NCBI RefSeq assembly: GCF_000473145.1
Contig: NZ_KI421500.1
Location: forward strand, 124,225-188,224
Origin: Leisingera daeponensis DSM 23529
Lineage (GTDB): Bacteria > Pseudomonadota > Alphaproteobacteria > Rhodobacterales > Rhodobacteraceae
Direction: 5' to 3'
DNA length: 64,000 nt
Numbering within the stretch: position 1 is the stretch's first letter; each line of letters starts with the position of its first letter. Under the pieces are notes generated by a model. That model did no database searches and had not been told where the DNA came from. It saw only the letters and a list, made by a program, of their open reading frames with translations. Both the position numbers and the translations under genes were made by a program. Positions 1-9,026 of this stretch are shown here, piece by piece.

Positions 1-35
1 TCTTCGTGCCGGATCAGCGCGCCTGGGCGCCGTGA
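1..35 (+). CDS. 3' end of an upstream gene (partial, unidentified)
   Basis: The frame opening at base 3 reads FVPDQRAWAP and then stops at TGA 33-35. It looks like the last codons of a rightward gene that begins outside the window. Ten residues are too few to name a family. The next gene begins 190 bases further on, and that space holds a weak 7-bp hairpin (about 59-76) and no convincing terminator. A leftward gene entering from outside is the alternative. Confidence 0.3.
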   Translation, partial: FVPDQRAWAP

Positions 36-224
36 CGCCCCTCTTTCAGAACGATCGGGTTTCCTTTAGGGAACCGGGAACGGAGCAGGGAGAGAGCTCA
101 CGCCGCTTCAAGGCGGGATAATGTCGGAAATCACGCGCGCGTTTTGCCGCATATTGGCTAAGTCTATCGCGAAACCGGCATCCTTGTGCCGGCGATCGTA
201 TGCAAACTCAGCAGGAACCTTGCC

Positions 225-1901
225 ATGAGCTACAAGAGTGACATTGAGATCGCGCGGGACGCGCAGAAGAAGCCGATCCAGGAGATTGGGGCGAAGATCG
301 GGATTTCCAATGACGATCTGCTGCCCTACGGCCATGACAAGGCGAAGGTGAGCCAGCGGTTCATCAACTCTGTGCAGGACCGCGAAGACGGCAAGCTGAT
401 CCTGGTGACCGCGATCAACCCGACGCCGGCGGGCGAAGGCAAGACCACCACCACCGTGGGCCTGGGCGACGGGCTGAACCGGATCGGCAAGAACGCGATG
501 ATCTGCATCCGCGAAGCGTCGCTGGGGCCGAACTTCGGCATGAAGGGCGGCGCTGCGGGCGGCGGCTATGCCCAGGTGGTGCCGATGGAGGAGATGAACC
601 TCCACTTCACCGGCGACTTCCACGCGATCACCTCGGCGCATTCGCTGCTGTCAGCGATGATCGACAACCACATCTACTGGGGCAACGAGTGCGAGATCGA
701 CGTGCGCCGCGTCGCCTGGCGCCGGGTGGTCGACATGAACGACCGGGCGCTGCGCCAGATCACCGCCTCGCTTGGCGGCGTCTCCAACGGCTTCCCGCGC
801 GAGACCGGCTTTGACATCACCGTGGCCTCGGAAGTGATGGCGATCCTGTGCCTGGCCAATGACCTCAAGGACCTGGAACAGCGCCTGGGCGATATCATCG
901 TGGCCTACCGCCGCGACAAGACCCCGGTCTACTGCCGCGACATCAAGGCCGAGGGCGCGATGACCGTGCTCCTGAAGGACGCGATGCAGCCGAACCTGGT
1001 GCAGACCCTGGAAAACAACCCGGCCTTCGTGCACGGCGGCCCGTTCGCCAACATCGCGCATGGCTGCAACTCGGTGATCGCCACCAAGACCGCGCTGAAA
1101 GTGGCCGATTACGTGGTCACCGAGGCGGGCTTCGGCGCCGACCTTGGCGCCGAGAAGTTCATGAACATCAAGTGCCGCAAGGCGGGCATCGCGCCCTCCG
1201 CAGTGGTGGTCGTGGCCACCGTGCGGGCGATGAAGATGAACGGCGGCATCGCCAAGGCCGACCTCGGCGCCGAGAATGTCGAGGCGGTCAAGAAGGGCTG
1301 CGCCAACCTCGGCCGCCACATCGAGAACGTCAAATCCTTCGGCGTGCCGGTGGTGGTTGCGATCAACCACTTCGTGACCGACACCGAGGCCGAGGTGCAG
1401 GCGGTGAAGGACTACTGCGGCAGCCATGGCGTCGAAGCGGTGCTGTCGCGCCACTGGGAGCTGGGCTCCGAAGGCTCTGCCGATCTGGCGCAGAAGGTGG
1501 TGGAGCTGGCCGATTCCGGCAAGGCGAACTTCTCGCCGATCTACCCGGACGACATGCCGCTGTTTGAGAAGATCGAGACCATCGCCAAGCGCATCTACCG
1601 CGCCGACGAGGTGCTGGCCGATCAGAAAATCCGCAACCAGCTGAAGGAATGGGAAGAGGCGGGCTATGGCAGCCTGCCGGTCTGCATGGCAAAAACCCAG
1701 TACTCCTTCACCACCGACCCGAACCGCCGCGGCGCGCCCGTGGGCCATTCGGTGCCGGTGCGCGAAGTGCGGCTCTCGGCCGGCGCGGGCTTCATCGTGG
1801 TGGTCTGCGGCGAGATCATGACGATGCCGGGCCTGCCGCGCACCCCGGCGGCGGAGACTATCCGCCTGAATGCGGACGGCCAGATCGAAGGCCTGTTCTG
1901 A
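225..1901 (+). CDS. fhs: formate--tetrahydrofolate ligase
   Basis: Cytoplasmic enzyme that joins formate to tetrahydrofolate using ATP to give 10-formyl-THF, the entry of free formate into C1 metabolism. The 558-aa product has the usual family length. It carries the ATP-binding loop [10 protein letters not shown] at residues 67-76 and the glycine-rich [13 protein letters not shown] segment that follows. An in-frame GTG exists at 186, but the ATG at 225 is preferred because an AGGAA Shine-Dalgarno lies about 8 bases upstream and the family begins near [11 protein letters not shown]. folD follows 106 bases downstream on the same strand, so formate to 10-formyl-, methenyl- and methylene-THF is encoded as a unit. 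An 11-bp GC hairpin lies just after the stop. Confidence 0.97.
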   Translation: MSYKSDIEIARDAQKKPIQEIGAKIGISNDDLLPYGHDKAKVSQRFINSVQDREDGKLILVTAINPTPAGEGKTTTTVGLGDGLNRIGKNAMICIREASLGPNFGMKGGAAGGGYAQVVPMEEMNLHFTGDFHAITSAHSLLSAMIDNHIYWGNECEIDVRRVAWRRVVDMNDRALRQITASLGGVSNGFPRETGFDITVASEVMAILCLANDLKDLEQRLGDIIVAYRRDKTPVYCRDIKAEGAMTVLLKDAMQPNLVQTLENNPAFVHGGPFANIAHGCNSVIATKTALKVADYVVTEAGFGADLGAEKFMNIKCRKAGIAPSAVVVVATVRAMKMNGGIAKADLGAENVEAVKKGCANLGRHIENVKSFGVPVVVAINHFVTDTEAEVQAVKDYCGSHGVEAVLSRHWELGSEGSADLAQKVVELADSGKANFSPIYPDDMPLFEKIETIAKRIYRADEVLADQKIRNQLKEWEEAGYGSLPVCMAKTQYSFTTDPNRRGAPVGHSVPVREVRLSAGAGFIVVVCGEIMTMPGLPRTPAAETIRLNADGQIEGLF

Positions 1902-1920
1902 GCCGGCACAGACGGAATGC

Positions 1921-1946
1921 AGCGGCCCGGGGACACCCGGGCCGCT
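1921..1946 (+). terminator. GC-rich stem-loop between fhs and folD
   Basis: AGCGGCCCGGG and CCCGGGCCGCT form a perfect 11-bp stem around a 4-base loop, 19 bases after the fhs stop. There is no U-tract, so it may be an RNA processing or pausing element that tunes folD rather than a true terminator. Confidence 0.45.
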
Positions 1947-2007
1947 GAAGCTTTGAGATGACGGGACCGGATCCGGGGGCGGCCCCCCGGCGGAAAGGAA
2001 GAGAGCA

Positions 2008-2925
2008 ATGGCAGCAACAGTGATTGACGGCAAGGCCTTTGCGGCCAAGGTGCGCGGCCAGGTGGCGGAGCATGTGGCGCGGCTGAAAGAGGAGCATGGC
2101 ATCACCCCCGGCCTGGCGGTGGTGCTGGTGGGCGAGGACCCGGCCTCCCAGGTCTATGTCCGCTCCAAGGGCAAGAGCACCGTCGAGGTGGGCATGAACT
2201 CGTTCGAGCACAAGCTGGACGCGGGCACTTCCGAGGCCGACCTGCTGGCGCTGATCGATCAGCTGAACAGCGACGCGTCCGTGCATGGCATCCTGGTGCA
2301 GCTGCCGCTGCCGAAGCATCTGGACGAGGATCTGGTGATCAACGCGATCGCGCCGGAGAAGGACGTGGACGGCTTCCACATCTCCAACGTGGGCCTTCTG
2401 GGCACCGGCCAGAAGTCGATGGTGCCCTGCACGCCGCTGGGCTGCCTGATGATGCTGCGCGAGCACCACGGGAGCCTCTCGGGCCTGGACGCGGTGGTGA
2501 TCGGCCGCTCCAACATCGTCGGCAAGCCGATGGCGCAGCTACTCTTGGGCGACAGCTGCACCGTGACCATCGCGCATTCGCGCACCAAGGACCTGCCGGA
2601 GGTGGTGCGCCGCGCCGATATCGTGGTGGCGGCGGTGGGCCGTCCGGAGATGGTGCCGGGCGAGTGGATCAAGGAAGGCGCGACGGTGATCGACGTCGGC
2701 ATCAACCGCATCGATGCGCCGGAGAAGGGCACCAATGAGGACGGAAGCGTCAAGACCCGTCTGGTGGGGGATGTGGATTACGCCTCGGCCGCGGAGCGCG
2801 CGGGCGCCATCACCCCGGTGCCGGGCGGCGTCGGCCCGATGACCATCGCCTGCCTGCTGGCCAACACCGTGACCGCCGCCTGCCGCGCCAACAACCTGGC
2901 GGAGCCGGAAGGCCTGACCGCGTAA
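2008..2925 (+). CDS. folD: bifunctional methylenetetrahydrofolate dehydrogenase / methenyltetrahydrofolate cyclohydrolase
   Basis: FolD interconverts 5,10-methylene-, 5,10-methenyl- and 10-formyl-THF with NADP. The 305-aa protein shows the catalytic Y-x3-K pair (Y50, K54 in YVRSK), the Rossmann signature [11 protein letters not shown] and the C-terminal PGGVGPMT motif, all canonical. The start has a strong GGAAAGGAAGAG leader 5-15 bases upstream. It sits directly behind fhs, matching the common Rhodobacterales fhs-folD pairing. It faces a convergent thioesterase gene across a 145-base gap filled by a structured repeat. Confidence 0.97.
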   Translation: MAATVIDGKAFAAKVRGQVAEHVARLKEEHGITPGLAVVLVGEDPASQVYVRSKGKSTVEVGMNSFEHKLDAGTSEADLLALIDQLNSDASVHGILVQLPLPKHLDEDLVINAIAPEKDVDGFHISNVGLLGTGQKSMVPCTPLGCLMMLREHHGSLSGLDAVVIGRSNIVGKPMAQLLLGDSCTVTIAHSRTKDLPEVVRRADIVVAAVGRPEMVPGEWIKEGATVIDVGINRIDAPEKGTNEDGSVKTRLVGDVDYASAAERAGAITPVPGGVGPMTIACLLANTVTAACRANNLAEPEGLTA

Positions 2926-2954
2926 GCGCAGCGCAAAACAGCAGCGGCTGAAAC

Positions 2955-3065
2955 CAGCGCTCCCGCCGGACGCCTCCGGCGGGGGTAGCGGGGTTCCTGG
3001 AAACGCTCCAGTGGAGCGTTTCCCCCGCGAACGGGCGGAGCCCCTTTGGGAAAGATGAAAGAGGC
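2955..3065. repeat. structured GC-rich intergenic repeat between convergent folD and thioesterase genes
   Basis: This gap contains nested inverted repeats. The inner hairpin is GGAAACGCTCC, loop AGT, GGAGCGTTTCC (2999-3023), enclosed by GCGGGG/CCCCGC and then by GCTCCCGCC (about 2958) and GGGCGGAGC (about 3033). It ends in GGGAAAGATGAAAG (3048-3061), a motif seen again near 44470 and, inverted, near 57450. It can act as a bidirectional terminator and resembles the gaps at 41.1 and 51.0 kb. Confidence 0.6.
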
Positions 3066-3070
3066 GGGGG

Positions 3071-3478
3071 TCAGGCCGTGACGGGCACCATTGTGCCCTG
3101 CAGGAGCGCGACCAGTTTTTCTTCCTTCGCTGTCACTGCGTGAACCTCCGCGGTGACGATGACAAGGCGGCGGCCCGGCTTGATGACCTTGCCGGTGGCG
3201 CGCAGGTGGTCTCCGGCGCCGGGCGCCAGCAGGTTGATCTTCATCTCTGCCGTCATCACTTCGCAGTCCGCGGGCATCATCGTGAGCGCCGCGTAGCCTG
3301 CCGCCGTGTCGCCGATGGCGAAGCTGAGGGCGGCATGGGCCACATCGTGCTGCTGGCGGCTGCCGGGCAGGATGGGCGCGGTGATCACCACTTCACCGGC
3401 CGCGACGCTTTCAATCTCGGCGCCCAGGGTTTGCATCATGCTTTGCTTGGCGAAGCTGCTGCGGATGCGGTCTTCCAT
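3071..3478 (-). CDS. PaaI-type hotdog-fold thioesterase
   Basis: A 135-aa single hotdog domain. The segment SRQQHDVAHAALSFAIGDTAAG resembles the helix and active site of PaaI/YdiI-type acyl-CoA thioesterases, where an Asp in the A-D-x-A context is catalytic. The TAEMKINLLAPGAGDHLRATGKVIK stretch is the typical central sheet. The ATG at 3478 was chosen over an upstream start because AAGGAC lies 8 bases before it. The substrate cannot be read from sequence, and the gene stands alone, convergent with folD and 80 bases from pdeM. Confidence 0.8.
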   Translation of the reverse strand: MEDRIRSSFAKQSMMQTLGAEIESVAAGEVVITAPILPGSRQQHDVAHAALSFAIGDTAAGYAALTMMPADCEVMTAEMKINLLAPGAGDHLRATGKVIKPGRRLVIVTAEVHAVTAKEEKLVALLQGTMVPVTA

Positions 3479-3559
3479 TGCGGTGTCCTTCTGCTGGTTT
3501 GCCCGCAGCATAAAGGAGCGCGGGTGCCTTGCGCAGGTGACGCTGCGCCATTTAACCGG

Positions 3560-4210
3560 TCAGCGCGGCATTGGCACCGGCAACGGGCGCGGCCCGGTCA
3601 GGATGGCGAGAGCGCCGGGTGCCATCAGCGGCGCGAAAGCCGGATCGCTGCTGCGCAGGCCGCCGGTGTAGGTGCCGAAGGCAGGCAGGATCACGCGGGC
3701 GGCGTCCACCAGAAAAGCGGGCCGGGAGGTGCTGCGCACCCGCGCCTTGGGGTGGTAGTGGCCGGAGATTTCGGCCTTGGCAGCAGGATCGGCGATGTGG
3801 CGGAAGGTGAGGGGGGCAAGCTGCAGTTCTGGCATTTGTTCCCCGCCGAGATCGGCAGGGGCCGGATCGTGGTTGCCGGTGATCCAGATCCAGCGGCGGT
3901 TCTGCATGAGGGTGGCCAGTTGCGATTGCTCCGCATCCGGCAACGCCCGCGAGGCGGTGTCGTCGTCGAAACTGTCGCCGAGGCAGACCACCGTGTCCGG
4001 CTGCAGGGCAGACACCAGGTCAGAAAGGCGGATGAGCGTATCCCGCGTCTCATAAGGCGGCAGGGCGCTGCCGCCGCGCCGCATACGGCGCTCGGATTTC
4101 CCCAAGTGCAGGTCGGAGACGCAGAGCAGCCGTTGCGCGTCCCACCAGAGCGCGCCGGAGCCAAGGGCGGTGAGGCGGGCGCCTGCGAGGGTAAAATCAA
4201 ATCCGGTCAT
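3560..4210 (-). CDS. pdeM: ligase-associated DNA damage response endonuclease PdeM
   Basis: A 216-aa calcineurin-like metallophosphoesterase. Metal-binding motifs occur in order: SDLHLGKSE (D33, H35), LGDSFDD, GNHD and GHYHP. This set and length match PdeM, the nuclease that co-occurs with an Lhr-like DEXH helicase and an ATP-dependent DNA ligase in bacterial repair islands. The helicase is present at 4572-6995 on the same strand, supporting the call. The ligase and exonuclease partners are not in this window. A small opposite-strand gene (4290-4547) splits the pair. Confidence 0.9.
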   Translation of the reverse strand: MTGFDFTLAGARLTALGSGALWWDAQRLLCVSDLHLGKSERRMRRGGSALPPYETRDTLIRLSDLVSALQPDTVVCLGDSFDDDTASRALPDAEQSQLATLMQNRRWIWITGNHDPAPADLGGEQMPELQLAPLTFRHIADPAAKAEISGHYHPKARVRSTSRPAFLVDAARVILPAFGTYTGGLRSSDPAFAPLMAPGALAILTGPRPLPVPMPR

Positions 4211-4289
4211 ACAGTTGCCTTTAACGGGGGGCGCAGTCTATGAAAGCGGGGCAGATTAAGATGTTGCTGAGGGAGACAACGGGGAAAAC

Positions 4290-4547
4290 ATGGCTGGTGT
4301 CGCTGTCATTCTGATTTTCGTTGTCTCGTTTCTGCTGTACCGCCGCCAATTGCAAAACCCGGTCTACGCACCTCTGCGCGAGGAAGGGCTGATTTGGAAG
4401 CGGACCGGATTTCACTTGCTACAGGCCGTCCTAAGAGACAAGTCAGATCCTCTGAAACCGATTCAGATGCGCTTGGGGCTTACGGGATTTGGTGTGGCGA
4501 CCGTCACCATGGCTGCCGCTGGTGCAATTGTCTACCTGAACGCCTAA
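4290..4547 (+). CDS. small two-helix membrane protein, unknown function
   Basis: An 85-aa protein with an N-terminal hydrophobic helix (about residues 2-17, AVILIFVVSFLLY) and a C-terminal one (about 63-84, GFGVATVTMAAAGAIVYL), joined by a basic, polar loop. A GGGGAAAAC leader sits just before the ATG. Local base composition is lower in GC than the flanking repair genes (53% over 4441-4500 by hand count), and it lies on the opposite strand inside the pdeM-helicase pair. I do not recognise a family. The reading frame, ribosome site and hydrophobic layout support a real gene. Confidence 0.65.
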   Translation: MAGVAVILIFVVSFLLYRRQLQNPVYAPLREEGLIWKRTGFHLLQAVLRDKSDPLKPIQMRLGLTGFGVATVTMAAAGAIVYLNA

Positions 4548-4571
4548 CGGGTAGCTGAACCCTGGACGGTA

Positions 4572-6995
4572 TCATTGCAGCCGGTCCAGCCCGGATTGCT
4601 GCATCAGTGCCGCGGCCTCCTGCTGCAGCAGTTTCTCCTCCGCCGCGCCTTTGACAGGAACTTTGCCGACCTCCAGCAGCAAGGGGGCGGCGAGGGGGGA
4701 GATCCGCTGCAGCCGCCGGTGGGTGATGCGGCCGTCTATGCGGGCGATCATCTCCTCGATGCGGCCGAAGTCCACCAGGCCGCGCAGGGCCTCCTCGCGG
4801 GTGATGTCCAGCAGCAGGTGATCCGGGTCGTACTTGCGCAGCGTGTCATAGAGGATGTCGGAGGAGAACGTCGCCTGCCGCCCGTTCTTGCGCTGGCCCG
4901 GGGTGTTGCGCTCGATCAGCCCGGCGATGGTGGCGGCACCGCGGAAGGCGCGTTTCATCACCGCGTTGCCGGCCAGCCAGCCCTCCAGCCCCTCGCGCAG
5001 GGCGCCGATGTCGAACAGCGGGGCGGGGTCGGCGAGGTCCTCCAGCCCCCAGATCATGGTTGCGTAATCGGTGGAGACAAAGCCCAGGGGGTCGAGGCCC
5101 AATTCCTCCATCCGCTTGGTCAGGAGAAGTCCCAGCGTCTGCTGGGCATTGCGGCCTGCGAAGCCATAGACGCAAGCGTGCGCGCGCCCGTCATGCGGGA
5201 AGCTTTCGATCAGCAGGGAGCCTGCGCGGGGAAGCTCTGAGACCTCGCGCTGGAGTTCCAGCCAATCTGCCGTGTGGCGCGGCAGGCTGGGCCAGCTGTC
5301 CTGCTTGAACATCTCCAGAATGCGGGCGCTAAGCTGGGTGGAGGTGGCGAATTTGGTGCCGGAGAACACGGCGATCTTGGGCTTTTTACCCGGGTTGCGG
5401 CTGACTTCCACGGTCATTTCCCGCAGGCCCTCGTAGCGCACGGTCTGGCCGCCGATCAAGAAGGTGTCGCCGGGGGTGAGGGTGGCGGCAAAGGCTTCCT
5501 CGATTTCGCCCAGCGGCTTGCCGCCGCGGTTGCGTTTCAGGCGGACCTTGACCAGGTCGGTGTCCTGGATGGTGCCCAGGTTCATGCGGATGCGGGCCGC
5601 GGCGCGCGGATCGCGCAGCTGCCACTTGCCGTCCGGGCGCTGCAGCAGGCGCTGCCATTGGTCGTAAGCTTTCAGTGCGTAGCCGCCGGTGGCGCAGAAA
5701 TCGAGGCAGGCATCGAATTCGGCGCGGGGCAGGGCGGCATAGGCCCCCGCCTGGGTCATTTCCGCATAAAGCTGGTCAGCGTCGAAGGGACCCGCGCAGG
5801 CAGCGATCAGGATGTGCTGGCACAGGACGTCGCGGGGGCCGGGGCCGCGCGGCGCGCCGTCCAGATCGTTTGCGCACACCGCCTCCAGCGCGGCGCGGCA
5901 TTCGACCACTTCAAACCGGTTGGCAGGCACAAGCAACGCCTTGGACGGGGCGTTGTAGCGGTGATTGGCGCGGCCGATGCGCTGGACCAGGCGTTTCACG
6001 TTCTTGGGGGCGCCGATCTGAATGACCAGGTCGACATCGCCCCAGTCGATGCCAAGATCCAGGGAGCCTGTGCAGACGATGGCGCGCAGCTCGCCGCGGA
6101 CCATCGCCGCCTCGACCCGCTCGCGCTGAACCCGGTCGAGCGAGCCGTGGTGGATGCCGATGGGCAAGGCGTCCTCGTTGGCGAGCCAGAGATTGTGAAA
6201 GAAGATTTCTGCCTGAGCGCGGGTGTTGTGGAAAATCAGCGTGGTGTTGTGCGCCTTGATCTGCGCCATCACTGCCGGGATCGCATAGGCCGCGCCGCCG
6301 CCGGCCCAGGGCGGGGGTTCAGCGGTTTCCAGCATCCGGATGTCAGGGGCGGGGCCGGGGTCGGCCAGCACGATATCGCAGGGGTCCGGATGGCGGGCGA
6401 GGTAGCTGGCGATCGCCTGCGGGTCGTCCACGGTGGCGGACAGCCCGATCCGGCGCAGATCCGGGCAGAGCGTCTGCAGCCGCGCCAGGGCCAGCATCAG
6501 CTGGTCGCCGCGCTTGCTTTCGGCCAGGGCGTGGATCTCGTCGACCACCACGCGCTTCAGGCCCTTGAAGGTGCGGGCGGCGTCCTCGTAGGAGGTGAGC
6601 AGGGCGAGGCTTTCGGGCGTGGTCAGCAGGATATGCGGCGGGTCGGCGCGCTGGCGTTTCTTGCGGCTGGAAGGGGTGTCGCCGGTGCGGTCGTCGATGC
6701 GGATGGGCAGGCCCATCTCCTCCACGGGCGTGCGCAGGTTGCGCTTGATGTCGGCCGCCAGCGCCTTGAGCGGGGAGATGTAGAGGGTGTGCAGCCCTTC
6801 GTGGCTGCCGTCCGCCAGCTCCGCGAGGGTGGGCAGGAAACCGGCCATGGTCTTGCCGCCGCCGGTGGGGGCGATCAGCAGGGTGCAGGGCTGAGAGGCC
6901 CGCTCCAGCATGGCGTGCTGGTGCGGGTGGATGGACCAGCCCTTGGAGGCGAACCAGTTCTCGATGACGGGCGGCAGAGTGCTCATCCGTCCCAT
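4572..6995 (-). CDS. lhr: ligase-associated DNA damage response DEXH box helicase (Lhr-like)
   Basis: An 807-aa superfamily 2 helicase. It has Walker A APTGGGKTMAGF near residue 42, the DEIH box in VVVDEIHALAE, motif III GLSATVDDP, and a C-terminal helicase domain with CTGSLDLGIDWGDVD and QRIGRANHR. The C-terminal third is the Lhr winged-helix and core region. Length and motifs fit the bacterial ligase-associated subfamily, about half the size of full Lhr. Its partner pdeM lies downstream on the same strand. The start could be the ATG nine bases inside (MSTLPP). Confidence 0.92.
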   Translation of the reverse strand: MGRMSTLPPVIENWFASKGWSIHPHQHAMLERASQPCTLLIAPTGGGKTMAGFLPTLAELADGSHEGLHTLYISPLKALAADIKRNLRTPVEEMGLPIRIDDRTGDTPSSRKKRQRADPPHILLTTPESLALLTSYEDAARTFKGLKRVVVDEIHALAESKRGDQLMLALARLQTLCPDLRRIGLSATVDDPQAIASYLARHPDPCDIVLADPGPAPDIRMLETAEPPPWAGGGAAYAIPAVMAQIKAHNTTLIFHNTRAQAEIFFHNLWLANEDALPIGIHHGSLDRVQRERVEAAMVRGELRAIVCTGSLDLGIDWGDVDLVIQIGAPKNVKRLVQRIGRANHRYNAPSKALLVPANRFEVVECRAALEAVCANDLDGAPRGPGPRDVLCQHILIAACAGPFDADQLYAEMTQAGAYAALPRAEFDACLDFCATGGYALKAYDQWQRLLQRPDGKWQLRDPRAAARIRMNLGTIQDTDLVKVRLKRNRGGKPLGEIEEAFAATLTPGDTFLIGGQTVRYEGLREMTVEVSRNPGKKPKIAVFSGTKFATSTQLSARILEMFKQDSWPSLPRHTADWLELQREVSELPRAGSLLIESFPHDGRAHACVYGFAGRNAQQTLGLLLTKRMEELGLDPLGFVSTDYATMIWGLEDLADPAPLFDIGALREGLEGWLAGNAVMKRAFRGAATIAGLIERNTPGQRKNGRQATFSSDILYDTLRKYDPDHLLLDITREEALRGLVDFGRIEEMIARIDGRITHRRLQRISPLAAPLLLEVGKVPVKGAAEEKLLQQEAAALMQQSGLDRLQ

Positions 6996-7029
6996 GTAGG
7001 TGCTGCCGCAGATCTTTTTAGAAATGTCT

Positions 7030-7058
7030 GGCCCGAAGTTATAAAAAACTTTGGGGCC
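7030..7058 (-). terminator. stem-loop after the AAA ATPase gene
   Basis: GGCCCGAAGTT and AACTTTGGGGCC pair with one bulge around an A/T-rich loop, right after the ATPase stop on the minus strand. Only a weak T-rich run follows on the RNA sense strand, so termination may be partial. Confidence 0.45.
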
Positions 7059-7061
7059 GGG

Positions 7062-8369
7062 TCATTTCACGATCTGCTCGTCCCTGACGAACATGTTGGC
7101 CCAGGCCCGGTCGATCAGTTCCGGCGACATCTGATAGGGGATGCCCTCGAACTCGCAGATCGCGATCATCTGGTCGATCAGGAACCCCGGCTGATAATTC
7201 GCGTAAACGTTGCTGATGGTGGGGTATTTGTTCTTGAGCAGGTGGACCAGCGTGCGTTCATCCAAGGGGACGCCCTTCTTGCGGGCCACCATGGCAAAGA
7301 TCTTGAGGAAGTTCTCCTGATCCGGGCCGTCGATCTTGATTTTGAAGAAAATCCGGCGCAGGGCGGCTTGGTCGAAGATCTCGTTCGGGTGGAAGTTGGT
7401 GGAGAAGATCACCAGCGTATCGAAGGGCACTTCGAATTTCTCGCCCGACTGCAGCGCCAGGATGTCCTTGCTTTCCTCCAGCGGCACGATCCAGCGGTTG
7501 ACCAGCGCCTGCGGCGGCTCTGCCTGGCGGCCAAGGTCGTCGACGATGAAAATGCCGCCGGTGGATTTCAGCTGCAAGGGGGCCTGATAGGTGCGCGCGG
7601 TGGGGTTGTAGACCAGATCCAGCATGTTCAGCGACAGCTCGCCGCCGGTGATCACGGTGGGGCGTTCGCACATCACGTAGCGCTCGTCAAAGCGTCGGCG
7701 GCGGCGCAGGGCGTTGGGGTCTTCCGGTTCCTGCTCGACCATGGTGTGCACGATCGGGTCGTAGACGGTGATGACCTGGCCCGCGTATTCGATGGCGCGC
7801 GGCACGTAGACATGATCGCCTAGGGCGTCGCGGATGCCGTTGGAGATCGAGGATTTCCCGTTGCCCGGCGGGCCGTACATCAGGATCGAGCGGCCGGCGC
7901 TGACCGCCGGGCCCAAATGGTCCAGCAGGCTGTTCGGCAGGATCAGGTGGCCCATGGCGCTGATCAGCTGGTCGCGGGTCACCTGGATGTTGCGGATCGA
8001 CTGGCGCTTGACCTGCTCGCGGTAGACCGCCAGCGGCACCGGCATGGCGCCGAAATATTCCGACTGGCTGAGCGCATCCAGCGCCCGCGCCTTGCCTGCA
8101 TCGGTGAGCTGATAGCCCATCTCGTTGCCGCTGTTGGCGTTCAGCGTGCCGGTGGCTTCGAGCAGTTTCTGCTCGCGGGCCATGTCCACCAGTTCCTGGG
8201 TGACGGCGCCGGGCAGGCAGAGTGCCTCGGCAATCTCCGTCACCGTTTCCGCGTTCTTGCGGAAGATGGTCTTGAGCAGGATGTCCCGCATCATCACCAG
8301 CGGCAGCTGCATCTGCTCCAGCCCCTTGGGCGGGGGCGGGGCCGTCACGGTGAGGTTATGCATGTTCAT
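7062..8369 (-). CDS. AAA family ATPase next to the Flp pilus cluster
   Basis: A 435-aa P-loop ATPase with Walker A GPPGNGKSS near residues 166-174, Walker B GIFIVDDLGRQ, sensor-1 VIFSTN and an arginine-rich ALRRIFFKI segment. The first 130 residues look like a helical or winged-helix domain (LLKTIFRKNAETVTEIAEAL). The ATG at 8369 is chosen because AGGAACAGGC precedes it. A longer frame extends upstream but is proline-rich and unlikely. It is the last gene on the leftward tad strand, 156 bases after the prepilin peptidase. A motor, remodelling or regulatory role in pilus biogenesis is an inference from position only. Confidence 0.8.
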   Translation of the reverse strand: MNMHNLTVTAPPPPKGLEQMQLPLVMMRDILLKTIFRKNAETVTEIAEALCLPGAVTQELVDMAREQKLLEATGTLNANSGNEMGYQLTDAGKARALDALSQSEYFGAMPVPLAVYREQVKRQSIRNIQVTRDQLISAMGHLILPNSLLDHLGPAVSAGRSILMYGPPGNGKSSISNGIRDALGDHVYVPRAIEYAGQVITVYDPIVHTMVEQEPEDPNALRRRRRFDERYVMCERPTVITGGELSLNMLDLVYNPTARTYQAPLQLKSTGGIFIVDDLGRQAEPPQALVNRWIVPLEESKDILALQSGEKFEVPFDTLVIFSTNFHPNEIFDQAALRRIFFKIKIDGPDQENFLKIFAMVARKKGVPLDERTLVHLLKNKYPTISNVYANYQPGFLIDQMIAICEFEGIPYQMSPELIDRAWANMFVRDEQIVK

Positions 8370-8525
8370 GGCGGTGCCTGTTCCTGAATTCCGGATTTGC
8401 GCCCCCGGTTCGGGAGGCGGCCTTGGAAACAGACTATTCAGGACTGTGGCAACAGCGGGGCAGAGCTGCAGCATTTCCGCGGAGGCGGCGGGAAAATCCG
8501 TGGCCGTTTCCCGCGGCGGCGCGGC

Positions 8526-9023
8526 CTAGCTGCCGAACAGGGCGGCCAGGATCAGATAGAGCGCGAGGGTGCCGCCGAGGCACAGGCCCATGGGAAAGCT
8601 TTTGCCGGTTTCCCAGCTTTGCCACTGCGGCGCCAGCTGGCGCAGCGGCGTGTATTTGGCGATCCGGTGGGCGGTGAAGCCCGCCAGCAGGGTCGCGGCA
8701 AAGATGATCATCAGGAGCCGCAAATCGCCGAGCGCAAAGAACGGCGCGGCGGCGCCGGCAAATTTGGCATCGCCGGCGCCGACGGCGCCAGCGGAGTAGA
8801 ACAGGAAGCCGAGCCCGATCCCTGCCGGCAGATGCAGCAGGTGCCAGCCGTAGTCCGCCCAGGAGGGCATCGCAATGGCGCCCACAGCCACATAGATCAC
8901 CGCCAGAACATCCACCGCCCAATTGGGAATGCGCATGCCGCGCAGGTCGGTCAGCGCCACGGTGTAGCACAGCGGCAGCACGAAGGGCAGAAACCACAGG
9001 GCGGCATGGGCCGGGAACTGCAT
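8526..9023 (-). CDS. cpaA: prepilin peptidase (A24 family, TadV/CpaA)
   Basis: A 165-aa integral membrane aspartic peptidase with about five hydrophobic segments. It should cleave Flp prepilins after the glycine of their short leader. The first catalytic Asp lies in DLRGMRIPNW (near residue 26) and the second in the GxGD motif GAGDAKFAG (near residue 83), the two conserved sites of A24 peptidases. It lacks the cytoplasmic methyltransferase domain of PilD, as expected for TadV/CpaA. It is separated by 3 bases from the upstream TPR gene, so it is co-transcribed with the tad cluster. Confidence 0.92.
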   Translation of the reverse strand: MQFPAHAALWFLPFVLPLCYTVALTDLRGMRIPNWAVDVLAVIYVAVGAIAMPSWADYGWHLLHLPAGIGLGFLFYSAGAVGAGDAKFAGAAAPFFALGDLRLLMIIFAATLLAGFTAHRIAKYTPLRQLAPQWQSWETGKSFPMGLCLGGTLALYLILAALFGS

Positions 9024-9026
9024 GGA

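Noticed and set aside
1..224. Possible folate-sensing riboswitch before fhs
   Set aside because: I could not find a convincing conserved fold; only a weak hairpin at 59-76 is visible.
5274..7823. Very long plus-strand open frame (849 codons) opposite the helicase and ATPase
   Set aside because: It is a high-GC antisense shadow of two well-supported minus-strand genes, with no ribosome site and low-complexity Ala/Gly/Arg/His composition.
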